From contig JAGXKT010000001.1 of NCBI GenBank assembly GCA_018335035.1, forward strand, positions 124,001 to 188,000: DNA of 64,000 bases, written 5' to 3'. This stretch comes from Phycisphaerae bacterium. Its GTDB lineage: Bacteria > Planctomycetota > Phycisphaerae > SM23-33. Shown here piece by piece: positions 23,423 to 33,070 of this stretch. The position numbers and the translations under genes were made by a program. Under the pieces are notes generated by a model that worked only from the letters and a program-made list of their open reading frames with translations, was not told the DNA's origin and searched no databases. The stretch's first letter is position 1. The number at the start of each line of letters is the position of its first letter.

Positions 23423-24748
23423 TTATGTCTGGGGGACGGGGTAGGTCACGCCGCCGGCGGCGAAGACGGTCACGCGCGCCTCGCTGCCGCCGAGCTGTTC
23501 GTCGGCGGCTTCGAACGCGTCGGCCGGGTGCGCGAAAATCTCTACGCCGGGGAACCGCGCTCCCGACGCGTGCAGTGTCGGGCAGACCAGCAGAAGCGGG
23601 TTCCGGTGGAGCGTACGCAGTGCCAGGCGCACGAAAAAGGCCGCATCGCCCGCCAGTCGGGGCACGAGGCGCATCACCAGGGCGCCCAAGGCCTCCGGAC
23701 CCAGCAGGCGCACGGCGCGACGCGTCCAGGACGCCGTGAGGGGCCAGCGAGGCACCTGCATGTCGTCCAGGCCGCGCTCGCAGCGGCTCAGGCAGATGAT
23801 GGGTGCACCCGCCGCGGCCGCGTACCGCGTGTTGGCGATGCACTTGAACGATTGCCATAAATCGCCGTCCAGCGGGTGGGCGTTGGTGATCAGCACGTCC
23901 GCCGGCGCCTCGGGCACCACGCCGCAGGCCACGGCACACCGCTTGGCCAGCATGCGATGGGCGGGGACCGCCTCGCCCGTGGCGAACACGGACGGCAGAC
24001 CGGACGCGTCGAGCAGATACTGAACGGTGAACGTGGTGGTCGCGCCGGCGTCGAGTTGCGCCCCGGCCGCGTCGATGGCGCAGCGCATGGGGTTATGTTG
24101 CGGGTCGGTTCCCACGAGCTGGCGGTCCGTTCGGCCCACGCCGAGGCGGTGCAGCGCGCCGATTGTGGACTCGTGCGCACAGCCGGGGTAGAGCATCTTG
24201 TAGCCCCCGCCGAACCCCGCCTGGAGATGCGGGTTGACCGAGGAGATGATGATGCGGAGGTCGGCTTCAGCAACACGACGCTCAGTGAGCACCTCGACGG
24301 GGCCTACCTGACCGGTGTAGACATACGCCGAGCGGTCGTGCCAGGGGTTTGATCGCCATGGGATCGCGGCGGCCGCGTCGCCGAGCTTCTCGGCGGCTTC
24401 GGCATCGGTGACGGGGCGGTGGCGCCCCGTGGCGAAGCAGACGCCGATCTGCTCGTCTTTGACCCCGGCGTGACGCACCTCCCGCAGCACCACGTGGAGG
24501 ATGTCGACCAGGGGGCTGTGGCGGCTGGCGTCCTCGACGATCAGCTCGATACGCCCGCCGCGGCGTGCGGCCAACAGGCGGTCCAAGGCGGCGCCCGCAC
24601 CGGGCTGGTTCAGCGCCCGCGCCAACTGTTGCGTCCAATCCGCCGGCGCGGAGCGCATTTGCGGATCGGCCACCTGCTGTATGGTCCACGGCGCCGGGAG
24701 GGACAGTTCCAGCGCGTCGCCGCCCCAGGGCACGGAAATATCGGGCAT
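23423..24748 (-). CDS. LarA-family nickel-pincer racemase (DUF2088)
   Basis: A 441-aa protein of the lactate racemase LarA family, which uses a covalently bound nickel-pincer nucleotide to racemise or epimerise hydroxyacids. Positions matching the known LarA catalytic and cofactor residues are all present: His110 (FATGRHRPVT), His174, Lys184 and His200 in the PHLQAGFGGGYKMLYPGC...HESTIGALH segment, plus Asp73 and Arg76 (DASRH). The start has AAAGGA about 7 bases upstream. The larB, larC and larE cofactor genes are not in the window, so function depends on genes elsewhere. A D-2-hydroxyacid dehydrogenase at 7824 could link it to lactate metabolism, but many LarA homologues have other substrates. 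Confidence 0.85.
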   Translation of the reverse strand: MPDISVPWGGDALELSLPAPWTIQQVADPQMRSAPADWTQQLARALNQPGAGAALDRLLAARRGGRIELIVEDASRHSPLVDILHVVLREVRHAGVKDEQIGVCFATGRHRPVTDAEAAEKLGDAAAAIPWRSNPWHDRSAYVYTGQVGPVEVLTERRVAEADLRIIISSVNPHLQAGFGGGYKMLYPGCAHESTIGALHRLGVGRTDRQLVGTDPQHNPMRCAIDAAGAQLDAGATTTFTVQYLLDASGLPSVFATGEAVPAHRMLAKRCAVACGVVPEAPADVLITNAHPLDGDLWQSFKCIANTRYAAAAGAPIICLSRCERGLDDMQVPRWPLTASWTRRAVRLLGPEALGALVMRLVPRLAGDAAFFVRLALRTLHRNPLLLVCPTLHASGARFPGVEIFAHPADAFEAADEQLGGSEARVTVFAAGGVTYPVPQT

Positions 24749-24794
24749 TCAACGTCCTTTCCGAACGGCGCCGCCGATGAAGCGGGTGCGACGC

Positions 24795-25667
24795 TCAGCG
24801 GAGCTTCCGTCCGACGCACACATGGTACACGCCGAGCGGCTCGCGAATCGAGGCGAAATCGCCCAGTCCCGTCGGGCTCATCACGGTCGCCAGCTCCTGC
24901 GGCGTGCGATACGTCATGTGCAACCCGAACACCCGCCGACAGAACCGGTCCGTCCCGTGCGCGGGCGAGATGCTGTTGAATACGATATGCCCGCCGTCAC
25001 GCATCACGGCGGTTACGGTCGAGAGGATATCTCGAATTTGCGCGTCGGTGAGGTACTCGCAGATGCCGATCATCTTGACGATGTCGGGCGGTGTATCCAG
25101 AAGGCGCTCGACGTTGCGAACGTCGTCGCAGATATAGCGTACGCGGTCGCTGAGTCCAAGCTCGGCTGCCAGACGCTTGCCGTAGGGAAAGGCGTCGGGG
25201 TTGAGGTCGACCAGCGTGGCGTGCGCGTCGTCGCGCGCGCGGGACAGCGCGTCCAGGATGATCCGCCCGGGACCGGCGCCGAGGCACAGCACGTGGGGGG
25301 CCGGGTGCGGACACCGGTCGATCAGTCCGGCGAGGAACTGACCGGCCAGGCGGCGGCGATTCCGCAGCGCCGTCGGGATCGTCCCGCCGCTGACCAATGC
25401 CTTGTCCGCGACCTGGCGTGCACGATTCTCGTAGCTGATGACCATGCTCCGCCAGCCGCCGGGATCGGCCCAGTTGGCCGCGGCAAGCTCGCTCTTGCCC
25501 AGCCGCAGCAGGCCGCGCACCAGCGGTGGCGGCGCGTAATTGCCAAACGGGTTGATGCACAACGCCTTGACGAGACGGTCGCCGCGCGTGAGACGCTCGA
25601 AGTCCACATCCTCGGCCCACGCGCGTAGAAGCGGTTCCAGCCCATCGGGCGACGCATGCGAATCCAT
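24795..25667 (-). CDS. SAM-dependent methyltransferase, class I
   Basis: A 290-aa protein with the Rossmann SAM-binding signature VLCLGAGPGR (near residue 145) followed by an acidic turn (ATLVDLNPDAF). I do not recognise the subfamily or substrate. The long N-terminal region (LTRGDRLVKALCINPFGNYAPPP) probably forms a cap or recognition domain. It reads toward the LarA-family gene 46 bases downstream, so the two may form an operon. Starts at 25685 or 25667 are both possible. On the minus strand TATACT ends 8 bases before the 25667 ATG, so that start could be leaderless. Confidence 0.72.
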   Translation of the reverse strand: MDSHASPDGLEPLLRAWAEDVDFERLTRGDRLVKALCINPFGNYAPPPLVRGLLRLGKSELAAANWADPGGWRSMVISYENRARQVADKALVSGGTIPTALRNRRRLAGQFLAGLIDRCPHPAPHVLCLGAGPGRIILDALSRARDDAHATLVDLNPDAFPYGKRLAAELGLSDRVRYICDDVRNVERLLDTPPDIVKMIGICEYLTDAQIRDILSTVTAVMRDGGHIVFNSISPAHGTDRFCRRVFGLHMTYRTPQELATVMSPTGLGDFASIREPLGVYHVCVGRKLR

Positions 25668-25840
25668 GGCCGCAGAGTATATCAACGATCCGTCGCCAGG
25701 CCTAAAGTTTCACGCCCGCCCCGGCCGATAACACGTCCTGCGTAGCGACACGCGGGTGCCGTTGTCGCCGAGCGACGACGCAGGGCGGGCCGGACGCCGA
25801 TCGGCCGGAGTGCGGGCACGAGAGCCAGAGGATACGTACG

Positions 25841-26107
25841 ATGACCAAGCGGGAACTGATCGACGCGATCAACGGAATCAACAACACCGCCCGGCCGGAT
25901 TTCTTGGCCGATTTCAATGACGACGAACTCAGCGACTACCTCGAGCATCTACGCCAGGCCGGCGCCCCGCGACCGAGCGTCCAGCCCGAACGTTACCAGC
26001 GCTATTTCGAGAACTGTCCCGTCGCCGACGCGCCCGCGGACGATCACATGGCGCCGCAACTCGCCACGGCCGGCGCCGCAACCGCCTCGCGGCGCTGGCT
26101 ATTCTGA
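25841..26107 (+). CDS. Small acidic conserved-type hypothetical protein
   Basis: An 88-aa protein. The first 40 residues (MTKRELIDAINGINNTARPD then FLADFNDDELSDYLEHLR) look like two or three short helices, a pattern I have seen in small planctomycete proteins (from memory, unverified). The rest is less structured. AGAGGA lies 8 bases before the ATG, supporting expression. The last 9 bases overlap the end of the convergent pseudopilin-like gene. No function is proposed. Confidence 0.6.
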   Translation: MTKRELIDAINGINNTARPDFLADFNDDELSDYLEHLRQAGAPRPSVQPERYQRYFENCPVADAPADDHMAPQLATAGAATASRRWLF

Positions 26108-26740
26108 CCACCGCGGACGAGCAGGCGGCATCTTGGTGCGCCGTCCAGAACGTCGCATATGCCGCGACGTTCTGAAGGGATCCCACATCAGCTTGTCGAC
26201 CGCTTCCGGTGGCACGCGTTTAACGTGTGTGTCAAGGAAGACGATGACGTAACCGTCGGGGTAACGGGGCTCGTCGGGCAGCAGTTCTCGTCCCCCGGCC
26301 AGCGGAGCTCCCGGGCGGCATTCGAAGAACAGGACCGTGCGTGCGGGCTCCGGCGCGTCCATTCCGGCTCGCTTGAGGGCCGCGTTCATGGCGACGGCCC
26401 GGCCGCTCTCGGACGCCGACGGCGCCTGCACGAGTTCTGCAGCGGCCCCGTAGTCTGCCAGTTGCTGCTCCCACGCCTCCGGTGAGGGCAGCCGCCCGTG
26501 TTCCGACGCGTAAAGCGACGCCGCGTTGGACAAGTGAAGTACCTTGGCGGTGAACGCCGCCTGCTGCGCCAAAGCGCGAGCATGCGCAAGGGCGGGCAGT
26601 AGGATCGCGATGAGGATCGGCACTATGATGATGCCCACGGACGAGATGGCGACACCGGCAATGGCCAGTCCTTTGCCCGGTGCGTCTTGCGGGAAGGCCT
26701 GTTGAGCAGGCGGTTGTACCGGCGGGGGTGTCGTGCTCAT
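26099..26740 (-). CDS. Pseudopilin-like membrane protein
   Basis: A 213-aa protein. A proline-rich N-terminus is followed by one membrane helix that runs into a pilin-like helix (IIVPILIAILLPALAHARALAQQAAF), then a periplasmic domain with a VIVFLDTHVKRVPPE segment near the end, reminiscent of DUF1559-type planctomycete pseudopilins. The extra hydrophobic stretch (GLAIAGVAISSVGIIIV) resembles a DUF4190-like anchor. No prepilin-peptidase site (G-F-T-L-x-E) is seen, so it may remain membrane-anchored instead of being processed. AAGGA lies 8 bases before the chosen start at 26740. Confidence 0.65.
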   Translation of the reverse strand: MSTTPPPVQPPAQQAFPQDAPGKGLAIAGVAISSVGIIIVPILIAILLPALAHARALAQQAAFTAKVLHLSNAASLYASEHGRLPSPEAWEQQLADYGAAAELVQAPSASESGRAVAMNAALKRAGMDAPEPARTVLFFECRPGAPLAGGRELLPDEPRYPDGYVIVFLDTHVKRVPPEAVDKLMWDPFRTSRHMRRSGRRTKMPPARPRWSE

Positions 26741-27060
26741 GAGAGGATCCTTTCTGTCTCTATCAAACGGCCGAGATGGCGCCGCTGCCTGCCGACGGAC
26801 GCCGCCCGTCCGTACCGCTGGGCGGGCCTGTACAGGGGGCATCCAATCGCATTGGGCCTGTCAAGCAGCGGGAATCGTCGCACGGCCTGTCGGCTGTGGC
26901 GATGCCCGCGGGCGGATGCGCAGCGTGGGCGGACGGGCTTTCACTCTTGACCGACGCGGCCGGTTTCGGCATAGTCCGGGTTTCGTTGAGAGGTGTCGCA
27001 TTCTGAGGGGCCCGGTCAGCACGGCGCTGCCCGCGGAGAGGCGACCGGAATGGAGATACG
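26741..27060. other. Intergenic region before the mannosidase gene
   Basis: 320 bases. It contains the divergent starts of the pseudopilin-like and mannosidase genes and the promoter at 26947-26975. No ORF with codon use like the neighbours was seen; the short ORFs across it are not supported. Confidence 0.5.
26947..26975 (+). promoter_or_regulatory. Sigma-70 type promoter for the mannosidase operon
   Basis: TTGACC (26947-26952, five of six matches) and CATAGT (26970-26975, four of six) with a 17-base spacer. It lies about 85 bases before the GH38 start codon. Confidence 0.5.
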
Positions 27061-30000
27061 ATGGGTTCCGAGCAGGACATCCGTAAGCAGTTCGTCGAGG
27101 CCCGGTTAGGCGTCAAACGCAAGTTCCGCGGCATCGCAAACTTCCACGAACGGGCGCAGATGCGCTTTGACGTCATCCTCGATGCGATGTTTCCGACGAA
27201 GGTCCCCTTGGACGAATGGAAGATTCGCCGGGCGTACTATCGCAACGTGGACGAGTACGAGTGGGTCGACGACGACTGGTGGACGATTCGTTTCGACCAA
27301 GAGTGGGGCGGGCCGAACTACACGGCCTTCTTTCGCCGCACGGCCGAGGTGCCCAAGGAGCTGGACGGCAAGCCGCTGGCGCTGCGCATGTTCGTGCAGG
27401 GCGACGGCTTGCTCCGCGTCGACGGCAAGCCGCATCACGCCCTGGACCCGTTCCGCTTCATCGTGCCGCTGACGGACAAGGCCACGGCCGGCAGACGATA
27501 CGAGCTCGAGCTGGAGACGTACATCAACTGGCACGGCGGCGATCCGGGCCAGCGCGTCCAGCGCCCCAACGTCTTCGAGCTGGCGGACCTGGCGTCGCTC
27601 GATCGCGACGTCTGGAACGTGTACTGGGACCTCAAGGCCGCCGAGAAGCTGCTGGACATCCCCGACGTCGACGAAGGAATGGCCGCGTTCGTCGAGCATC
27701 ACCTCTGGGAGGCGATGAAGCTGATTCCGCTTCAGCAGGACGACCCCGCCGCGCGGCGGGAGGCGATTCTCGCGGCCGGTCGCGCTGTCCGCGAGTCCAT
27801 CTACAGGGCCGAGGGCTATCGCATCCCCGGGCGGATGAACCTCGTCGGGCATTCGCACCTGGACATTGTGTACATGTGGCCGTACCGGGAGTACGTCCGC
27901 AAGATCGGGCGGACGCACTCGACACAGTTGCGGCTGATGGAGCAGTACCCGCAACTGACGTTTTGCCAGAGCCAGGCGAAGCTGTACGCGGACATGAAGG
28001 CATACTGGCCGGAGCTGTACCGCCAGGTTCAGCAGCGCGTCGCCGAAGGGCGGTGGGAGCCGATCGGCGCGTTCTGGGTCGAGCCGGATTGCAACCTCAT
28101 CTCGGGCGAGTCGCTCGTCCGTCAGGTGTTCTACGGGCAGCGGTTCTGGCAGGACGAGTTCGAGATGACCAGCCGCACGTGCTGGCAACCGGACGTGTTC
28201 GGCATGTCCTGGGCGATGCCGCAAATCCTCGCGCGAAGCGGCGTCGAGTACGTCATGACCAACAAGATGGTCCCGTGGAACGATACGAACCCGTGGACGC
28301 TCAACACGTTCCACTGGCAGGGCGTCGACGGGACGAAGGTCATGGGCATCGTCCCGCCGGGACACTTCATCGGCACGGTGGACCCCGACGACATCCACAC
28401 GCAGTGGCGGGGGTATTCCGACAAGGCCACGATCGGTGAGACGGTGCACATCTTCGGGTGGGGAGACGGCGGCGGCGGGCCCGATCCCGAGGAGATCGAA
28501 AGCGCCCTGCGCTACCGGGACTTCATCGGCATGCCGGAGATGGCCTTCACCACCTGCGAGCAGGCGTTCGACCGCATCCGCGACAAGGCCGCCGACGTGG
28601 ACCTGCCCGTCTGGCGGGACGAGATCTACCTCGAAGCCCACCGCGGCACGTTCACGAACAAAGGACGGCTCAAGAAGCTCAACCGGCGCATGGAGTATCT
28701 CTGCCGCGAGGCCGAGATGACCTCCGCCCTGGCGTGGCTGTCCGGGGCGGACTACCCCGCCGAGCGCATCGAAACGAGTTGGAAGGACCTGCTCGTCACG
28801 CAGTTCCACGACGCGGTGCCCGGCACGCACACCACGGAGGTCTACGGCGAACTGCTGACCGATTACGAACGGATCGCCTCGGCGGGCGAAGCCGTGCGGG
28901 ACGAGGCGCTGCGAACGCTCATCGGCGACGACAGCGGCGACATGCTCGCCGTGCTCAACTCACTGACGCACGAGCGCAGCGACGCGTTCTCCGTCCCGGC
29001 CGCGCTGCTGAACGGGCGGAGTGTCCTCGCAGACGACGGCGGTGCCCTGCCTCAGCAGGACATTACGGACCTCGACGGCACGGAGCGCGTGCTCGTCTGC
29101 GGCGGGGCCGTTCCGGGCGTGGGCTACAGGACCTTCGCTCTGGGCGAGGCCTCGCCGGCGCCGTCCGCCGACGCGGCCCGCGCCGAGGACCGCGCGCTGG
29201 AGAACGAACACCTCCGTGCCGAATTCAACGACGACGGGGAGTTGGTCCGCCTGCTGGACAAGGACGCTGGCCGCGAGGTGCTGCCTACCGACGGCGTGGG
29301 CAACCGCTTCTGCCTGTTTGAGGACACCCCGGGACGCTACGACGCGTGGGATCTGGTGGATACCTATCGCGACCATCCGATCGACATCGCCGGCGGCGCG
29401 ACGCTGACGATCGACGAGCAGGGACCCGTGCGGGCATCGCTGCGGCTTGAGAGACCCATCGCCAACTCGCACCTGGTCCAGCGGATTTCCCTGTCCGCCG
29501 CCAGCCGGCAACTGACGTTTGAGACGCAAGTGGATTGGAAGGAGCGCCAGCGGATTCTCAAGGTCGCCTTCCCCGTGGACGTCAACACGACGCAGGCGAC
29601 GTATGACATGGCCTACGGCAACATCGCCCGACCATGCCATCGCAACACGTCCTACGACGCGGCCCGGTTCGAGGTCTGCGGGCACGAGTGGATGGACATG
29701 TCCCAGGGCGACTACGGCGTGACGCTGCTGAACGACGGCAAGTACGGGCACGAGGCGATGGACAAGATGATGCGCCTGAGCTTGCTGAAGGGGTCGATCA
29801 AGCCGGACCCGCAGGCGGATCTGGAGACGCATACGTTCACGTATGCGATCATGCCGCACGCGGGCACCTGGGTCGATGCGGACGTCCAGCGCCGCTCACG
29901 CGAGTTGAATGCGCCGATGCACGCGCGGCTGGGCGGCGCGACGGCCGGCCGGGCCGACACGCTGCTTTCGTGCGACGCGCCGGGCATGACGCTCGAGGCC

Positions 30001-30228
30001 GTCAAACGCGCCGAAGACGGCGACGATCTGATCGTCCGCCTCGTGGAGCGCTGCAATCGTCGCGTTCGCGGGACCGTCACGCTCCCGGTGCCTGTTGCCC
30101 AGGCGTGGTCCTGCGACCTCATGGAGCGCAAAGAGGCCCTGCTGGGCGTCGATGAGCTGCACGTGCCCTTCGAGGCCGGGCCGTACGAGATCGTCACGCT
30201 GAGAATTCGCCCGGCGTCGCGCGCATAA
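27061..30228 (+). CDS. Glycoside hydrolase family 38 alpha-mannosidase
   Basis: A 1055-aa enzyme that releases alpha-mannose. The zinc-site histidine and aspartate lie in GHSHLDIVYMWPYRE (His264, Asp268), and the nucleophile aspartate is in FWVEPDCNLISGE (Asp343). A second zinc histidine is in the TQFHDAVPGTHT region, and the C-terminal third has the beta-sandwich features of the family (MAYGNIARPCHRNTSYD, GVTLLNDGKYGHEA). No signal peptide is seen, so it is probably cytoplasmic. It is followed by ispD 26 bases later and by a metallophosphatase, so an operon is likely. Its substrate could be surface mannans or glycoprotein-derived mannose. Confidence 0.93.
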   Translation: MGSEQDIRKQFVEARLGVKRKFRGIANFHERAQMRFDVILDAMFPTKVPLDEWKIRRAYYRNVDEYEWVDDDWWTIRFDQEWGGPNYTAFFRRTAEVPKELDGKPLALRMFVQGDGLLRVDGKPHHALDPFRFIVPLTDKATAGRRYELELETYINWHGGDPGQRVQRPNVFELADLASLDRDVWNVYWDLKAAEKLLDIPDVDEGMAAFVEHHLWEAMKLIPLQQDDPAARREAILAAGRAVRESIYRAEGYRIPGRMNLVGHSHLDIVYMWPYREYVRKIGRTHSTQLRLMEQYPQLTFCQSQAKLYADMKAYWPELYRQVQQRVAEGRWEPIGAFWVEPDCNLISGESLVRQVFYGQRFWQDEFEMTSRTCWQPDVFGMSWAMPQILARSGVEYVMTNKMVPWNDTNPWTLNTFHWQGVDGTKVMGIVPPGHFIGTVDPDDIHTQWRGYSDKATIGETVHIFGWGDGGGGPDPEEIESALRYRDFIGMPEMAFTTCEQAFDRIRDKAADVDLPVWRDEIYLEAHRGTFTNKGRLKKLNRRMEYLCREAEMTSALAWLSGADYPAERIETSWKDLLVTQFHDAVPGTHTTEVYGELLTDYERIASAGEAVRDEALRTLIGDDSGDMLAVLNSLTHERSDAFSVPAALLNGRSVLADDGGALPQQDITDLDGTERVLVCGGAVPGVGYRTFALGEASPAPSADAARAEDRALENEHLRAEFNDDGELVRLLDKDAGREVLPTDGVGNRFCLFEDTPGRYDAWDLVDTYRDHPIDIAGGATLTIDEQGPVRASLRLERPIANSHLVQRISLSAASRQLTFETQVDWKERQRILKVAFPVDVNTTQATYDMAYGNIARPCHRNTSYDAARFEVCGHEWMDMSQGDYGVTLLNDGKYGHEAMDKMMRLSLLKGSIKPDPQADLETHTFTYAIMPHAGTWVDADVQRRSRELNAPMHARLGGATAGRADTLLSCDAPGMTLEAVKRAEDGDDLIVRLVERCNRRVRGTVTLPVPVAQAWSCDLMERKEALLGVDELHVPFEAGPYEIVTLRIRPASRA

Positions 30229-30253
30229 GGTCCGGGCCACGACGGAGGCCGCA

Positions 30254-30928
30254 ATGCCGACGGTTTCGGTCATCGTTCCGGGCGCGGGCGGCGGACGCCG
30301 CTTCGGCCCCGGGCGGAAGATCCTTCAGCCGCTGGCCGGTGAACCGGTGTTCCTCCGCGCGCTGCGACTGTTCGCCACGCGCGACGAGGTCCGCCAACTC
30401 CTGCTGGTCGTTGCGGAGGCGGACCGGGCGACGATCGAGGCCGACTACGCCGCCGAGCTGTCCGCGACGGGCACCGTGCTGGTTACCGGCGGGGCCACGC
30501 GAACCGAATCCGTCCGCAACGCCCTGGCGCACGTCGATGCGGGCGCCGAGTTGATCTGCGTGCACGACGCCGCCCGGCCCTGTACGCCGCCGGACCGGAT
30601 CGACGCGGTGTTCGCCGCGGCCGGCGACTGCGCCGCGGCCCTGCTGGCCGTGCCCGTCGATGCCACCTGCAAGCGCGTTGACGACGAGCGGCGCGTGATC
30701 GAGACGGTGGACCGCATCGGGCTCTGGGCGGCCCAGACGCCGCAGGTCTTCGCCGCGGACCTGCTGCGGCGGGCGTACCGCGATGCGACCGACGCGACGG
30801 ATGACGCGGCGCTGGTCGAACGGCTCGGTCACGCCGTCCGCGTGGTGCCGGGCGATGCACGAAACGTCAAGATCACCACGCCGGACGACCTGGCGCTGGC
30901 CGAGGCGATTCTGGGAGCCGGCGCGTGA
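30254..30928 (+). CDS. ispD: 2-C-methyl-D-erythritol 4-phosphate cytidylyltransferase
   Basis: The third step of the MEP isoprenoid pathway: joins CTP and methylerythritol phosphate. The 224-aa protein carries the nucleotide-binding opening (VIVPGAGGGRRFGPGRK, where the usual PAAGxGxR is PGAGGGRR), the catalytic arginine/lysine region, and the VHDAARPC and AQTPQVFAADLL motifs. Its stop overlaps the next gene's GTG start by 4 bases, so translation is coupled. The ispF gene that is often adjacent is absent. Confidence 0.93.
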   Translation: MPTVSVIVPGAGGGRRFGPGRKILQPLAGEPVFLRALRLFATRDEVRQLLLVVAEADRATIEADYAAELSATGTVLVTGGATRTESVRNALAHVDAGAELICVHDAARPCTPPDRIDAVFAAAGDCAAALLAVPVDATCKRVDDERRVIETVDRIGLWAAQTPQVFAADLLRRAYRDATDATDDAALVERLGHAVRVVPGDARNVKITTPDDLALAEAILGAGA

Positions 30929-31437
30929 GGGTGGCTCTCGTCAGCGATTCCCACGGCGACGTCCGCCGCCTGCGGCGCGCCCTGGACGCGCTGGTCGCCC
31001 GCGGCGCCGAGGCCGTCGTCCATTGCGGCGACGTCGGTTCGGTCGAATGCGTCGCGGCGCTGGGCGACGCGGCACCGACGGCGCTGGCGGTGGCCGGCAA
31101 CATGGACCGGCGCGTCGATCAGCTTGCCGCCGCGGCCGAGCGCGCGGGCGTGACGTTCTCCACGCGGCACGTCGAGCTGGATATCGGCGGCGGGGCCGAA
31201 ACGCCGAGCGGGCTCGTCGCCACGCACGGTGACGACGCGCGGCTGCTGGCCGAGCTGATCCGCGGCGAGCAGTTCGCCTACGTCTGCCACGGGCACACGC
31301 ACCGGCGGCGCGACGAACGGTTCGGCGCGGTGCGCGTGATCAACCCCGGCGCGCTGCGCCACCCGCGCGGCGGCAGCGGACCCGGCGCCGCGCTGTTGGA
31401 TACGGACGCGGGCGCCGTCAATTGGGTGAAACCGTAG
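30925..31437 (+). CDS. YfcE-type metallophosphoesterase
   Basis: A 170-aa calcineurin-like phosphodiesterase. The metal-binding motifs are VSDSHGD (residues 6-12), HCGDVGS, GNMD, ATHGD and the terminal GHTHRRRDER. Family members cleave phosphodiesters or phosphomonoesters, and the physiological substrate is unknown. GTG is the start and lies inside the ispD stop (GTGA overlap). The 3' end overlaps the convergent GT-C gene by 20 bases. Confidence 0.88.
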   Translation: MRVALVSDSHGDVRRLRRALDALVARGAEAVVHCGDVGSVECVAALGDAAPTALAVAGNMDRRVDQLAAAAERAGVTFSTRHVELDIGGGAETPSGLVATHGDDARLLAELIRGEQFAYVCHGHTHRRRDERFGAVRVINPGALRHPRGGSGPGAALLDTDAGAVNWVKP

Positions 31438-33070
31438 AGGCCGATGCCCTCTCGCCAGGCGGGGCATCGCCTGTGCGGGCGTAGACCTCGACGTGGCAGC
31501 CGGCACAGGAGGCCTGGGCGACCAGGCGTCCGCCGCGTTGGAGGGCTGCATACAGGGCTGATTGGGCGGCCGGGCTGCCCGGCGTGGCGCAATACTTGCT
31601 GTCCCAGTAGAACAGCGTTCCGGGCGGCGCGGCGCGCCAGCGGCGCAGGGCTTCGTGCCCGCCGACCTTCTTGGCGTTGTCGTGCAGGTAGCATATCAGC
31701 ACGTGCTGTGTGAGCGCGCGTCGCTCGGAGAGCCCCTTCCGGCGGAGTTGATCAACGCTGTGCAGCACGGCGCGGTGCATGCCGTCGACATTGTTGTCCA
31801 TCCAGAGCGGACGCACCTGCGCGCCGACCTGAGCCGCCGCCAGCATCAGCAGAAGCACGCCGCTCAGCGGCGCCGCATAGCGACGCGTTGAAGCTGTGAC
31901 CAGGGCTAGAACGAGCAATACGGCGCAGACCGTTGCGACGCACCACGACAGCGCATGCGCCTGTGCGGCACTGCGGGCCACCGCGCCGGGATGGAGATAG
32001 CCGACCAGTACCACCATTACAGGCGCGGCGACCAGCGCCGTTGACGTGGCCAGACGGCTTTCGCCGCGCCACAGGCAACGGATGCCGCCGGCGGCCAGAA
32101 CGGCCACAAGCCCGCCAACCGGTACGAGGAACCGCGCATACCCGCCTGAGGCAAAGAGCCCGAATGAGAAGATCATCCCCTGGAGCACGACTAACCCCAG
32201 CGCCAAGGCTGTGACCAGCGCTGCTCGTCGGCCCAGACGGACGGCCCCGGCCAGCGCCAACGCCGCGATGCCCACCGACGACGCTTGCGCCCAGCGGACG
32301 GCGTAGTGGTGCCAGGCTCCCCGTCCATACGCCGCAGAATGCCCCCGCAGGAAGATGTACAGCGGGGAACTGGCCGCGGGCAGGTCGACCAGCCAAGCCG
32401 CCAGGCAATACGCCGCCGGCGCCCAAAGCAGGCATGCCGCTGATCCCCACAACCAGTAGCGGCGCAGTGCGGGTCCCAGTCGCCCGTCCGCGGCGCGCCA
32501 CGCGTCCCATGCCAACGCCGCCACGAACACCGGCGCCAGGGCGAGCGTTTCCAGGCGCGTGACGAACGCGGGGCTGACGGCCACCGCCCCCCACACGCGG
32601 TTCCCGCGCAAGTAGAGCCACGTCCCCAGCGTCAGGTACAGCGCCGCGGGTGTCTCCGTCAGCGTTGTTTCGGCGAGCGTCATCACTAGCGGCTGGGCCC
32701 ACACGAAGAGCGTTGCTGCCAGGGACCACCACCGACCGACGCCGACGCGCCGCGCGATCAGCCAGGCCAGCAGGGCTACGCCCGCCGTTTGCAGTGCGCT
32801 GAGAGCCCGGCAGGCGTCCAGCCCAAACGGGGCCGCCAGCATCGTCGGGAGGTTGTAGCCCGGACGGGCCCACCAGTGGAGCATGGACTCCGTGTTGTCC
32901 CATGCATCGCGGGCGAACAGGAAGTGCGCGATGTCGTCATCTTGGTACACGCCGTCGCCGAGCAGGCCCAGGATCAGCGCGACGGCGAGGCCCACGCCCA
33001 TCAGTGCGACGGCTGCGGCAACCTCACCCCGCCCGTACCCGTGGCTTGCGCCAGCACCCGGTGCGGTCAT
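31418..33070 (-). CDS. Polytopic GT-C-type membrane protein (ArnT-like)
   Basis: A 550-aa integral membrane protein with about ten hydrophobic segments. The first periplasmic loop contains VYQDDDIAHFLFARDAWD (near residues 42-59), the acidic motif expected of GT-C glycosyltransferases that take a sugar from a polyprenyl carrier. The C-terminal soluble part contains a cysteine pair (YCATPG, CAGCHVEVYAR). It begins 4 bases inside the pyruvate kinase stop (ATGA overlap), so the two are probably co-transcribed. Acceptor and sugar are unknown. It resembles the GT-C-like gene at 5848 only in layout. Confidence 0.65.
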   Translation of the reverse strand: MTAPGAGASHGYGRGEVAAAVALMGVGLAVALILGLLGDGVYQDDDIAHFLFARDAWDNTESMLHWWARPGYNLPTMLAAPFGLDACRALSALQTAGVALLAWLIARRVGVGRWWSLAATLFVWAQPLVMTLAETTLTETPAALYLTLGTWLYLRGNRVWGAVAVSPAFVTRLETLALAPVFVAALAWDAWRAADGRLGPALRRYWLWGSAACLLWAPAAYCLAAWLVDLPAASSPLYIFLRGHSAAYGRGAWHHYAVRWAQASSVGIAALALAGAVRLGRRAALVTALALGLVVLQGMIFSFGLFASGGYARFLVPVGGLVAVLAAGGIRCLWRGESRLATSTALVAAPVMVVLVGYLHPGAVARSAAQAHALSWCVATVCAVLLVLALVTASTRRYAAPLSGVLLLMLAAAQVGAQVRPLWMDNNVDGMHRAVLHSVDQLRRKGLSERRALTQHVLICYLHDNAKKVGGHEALRRWRAAPPGTLFYWDSKYCATPGSPAAQSALYAALQRGGRLVAQASCAGCHVEVYARTGDAPPGERASASTVSPN

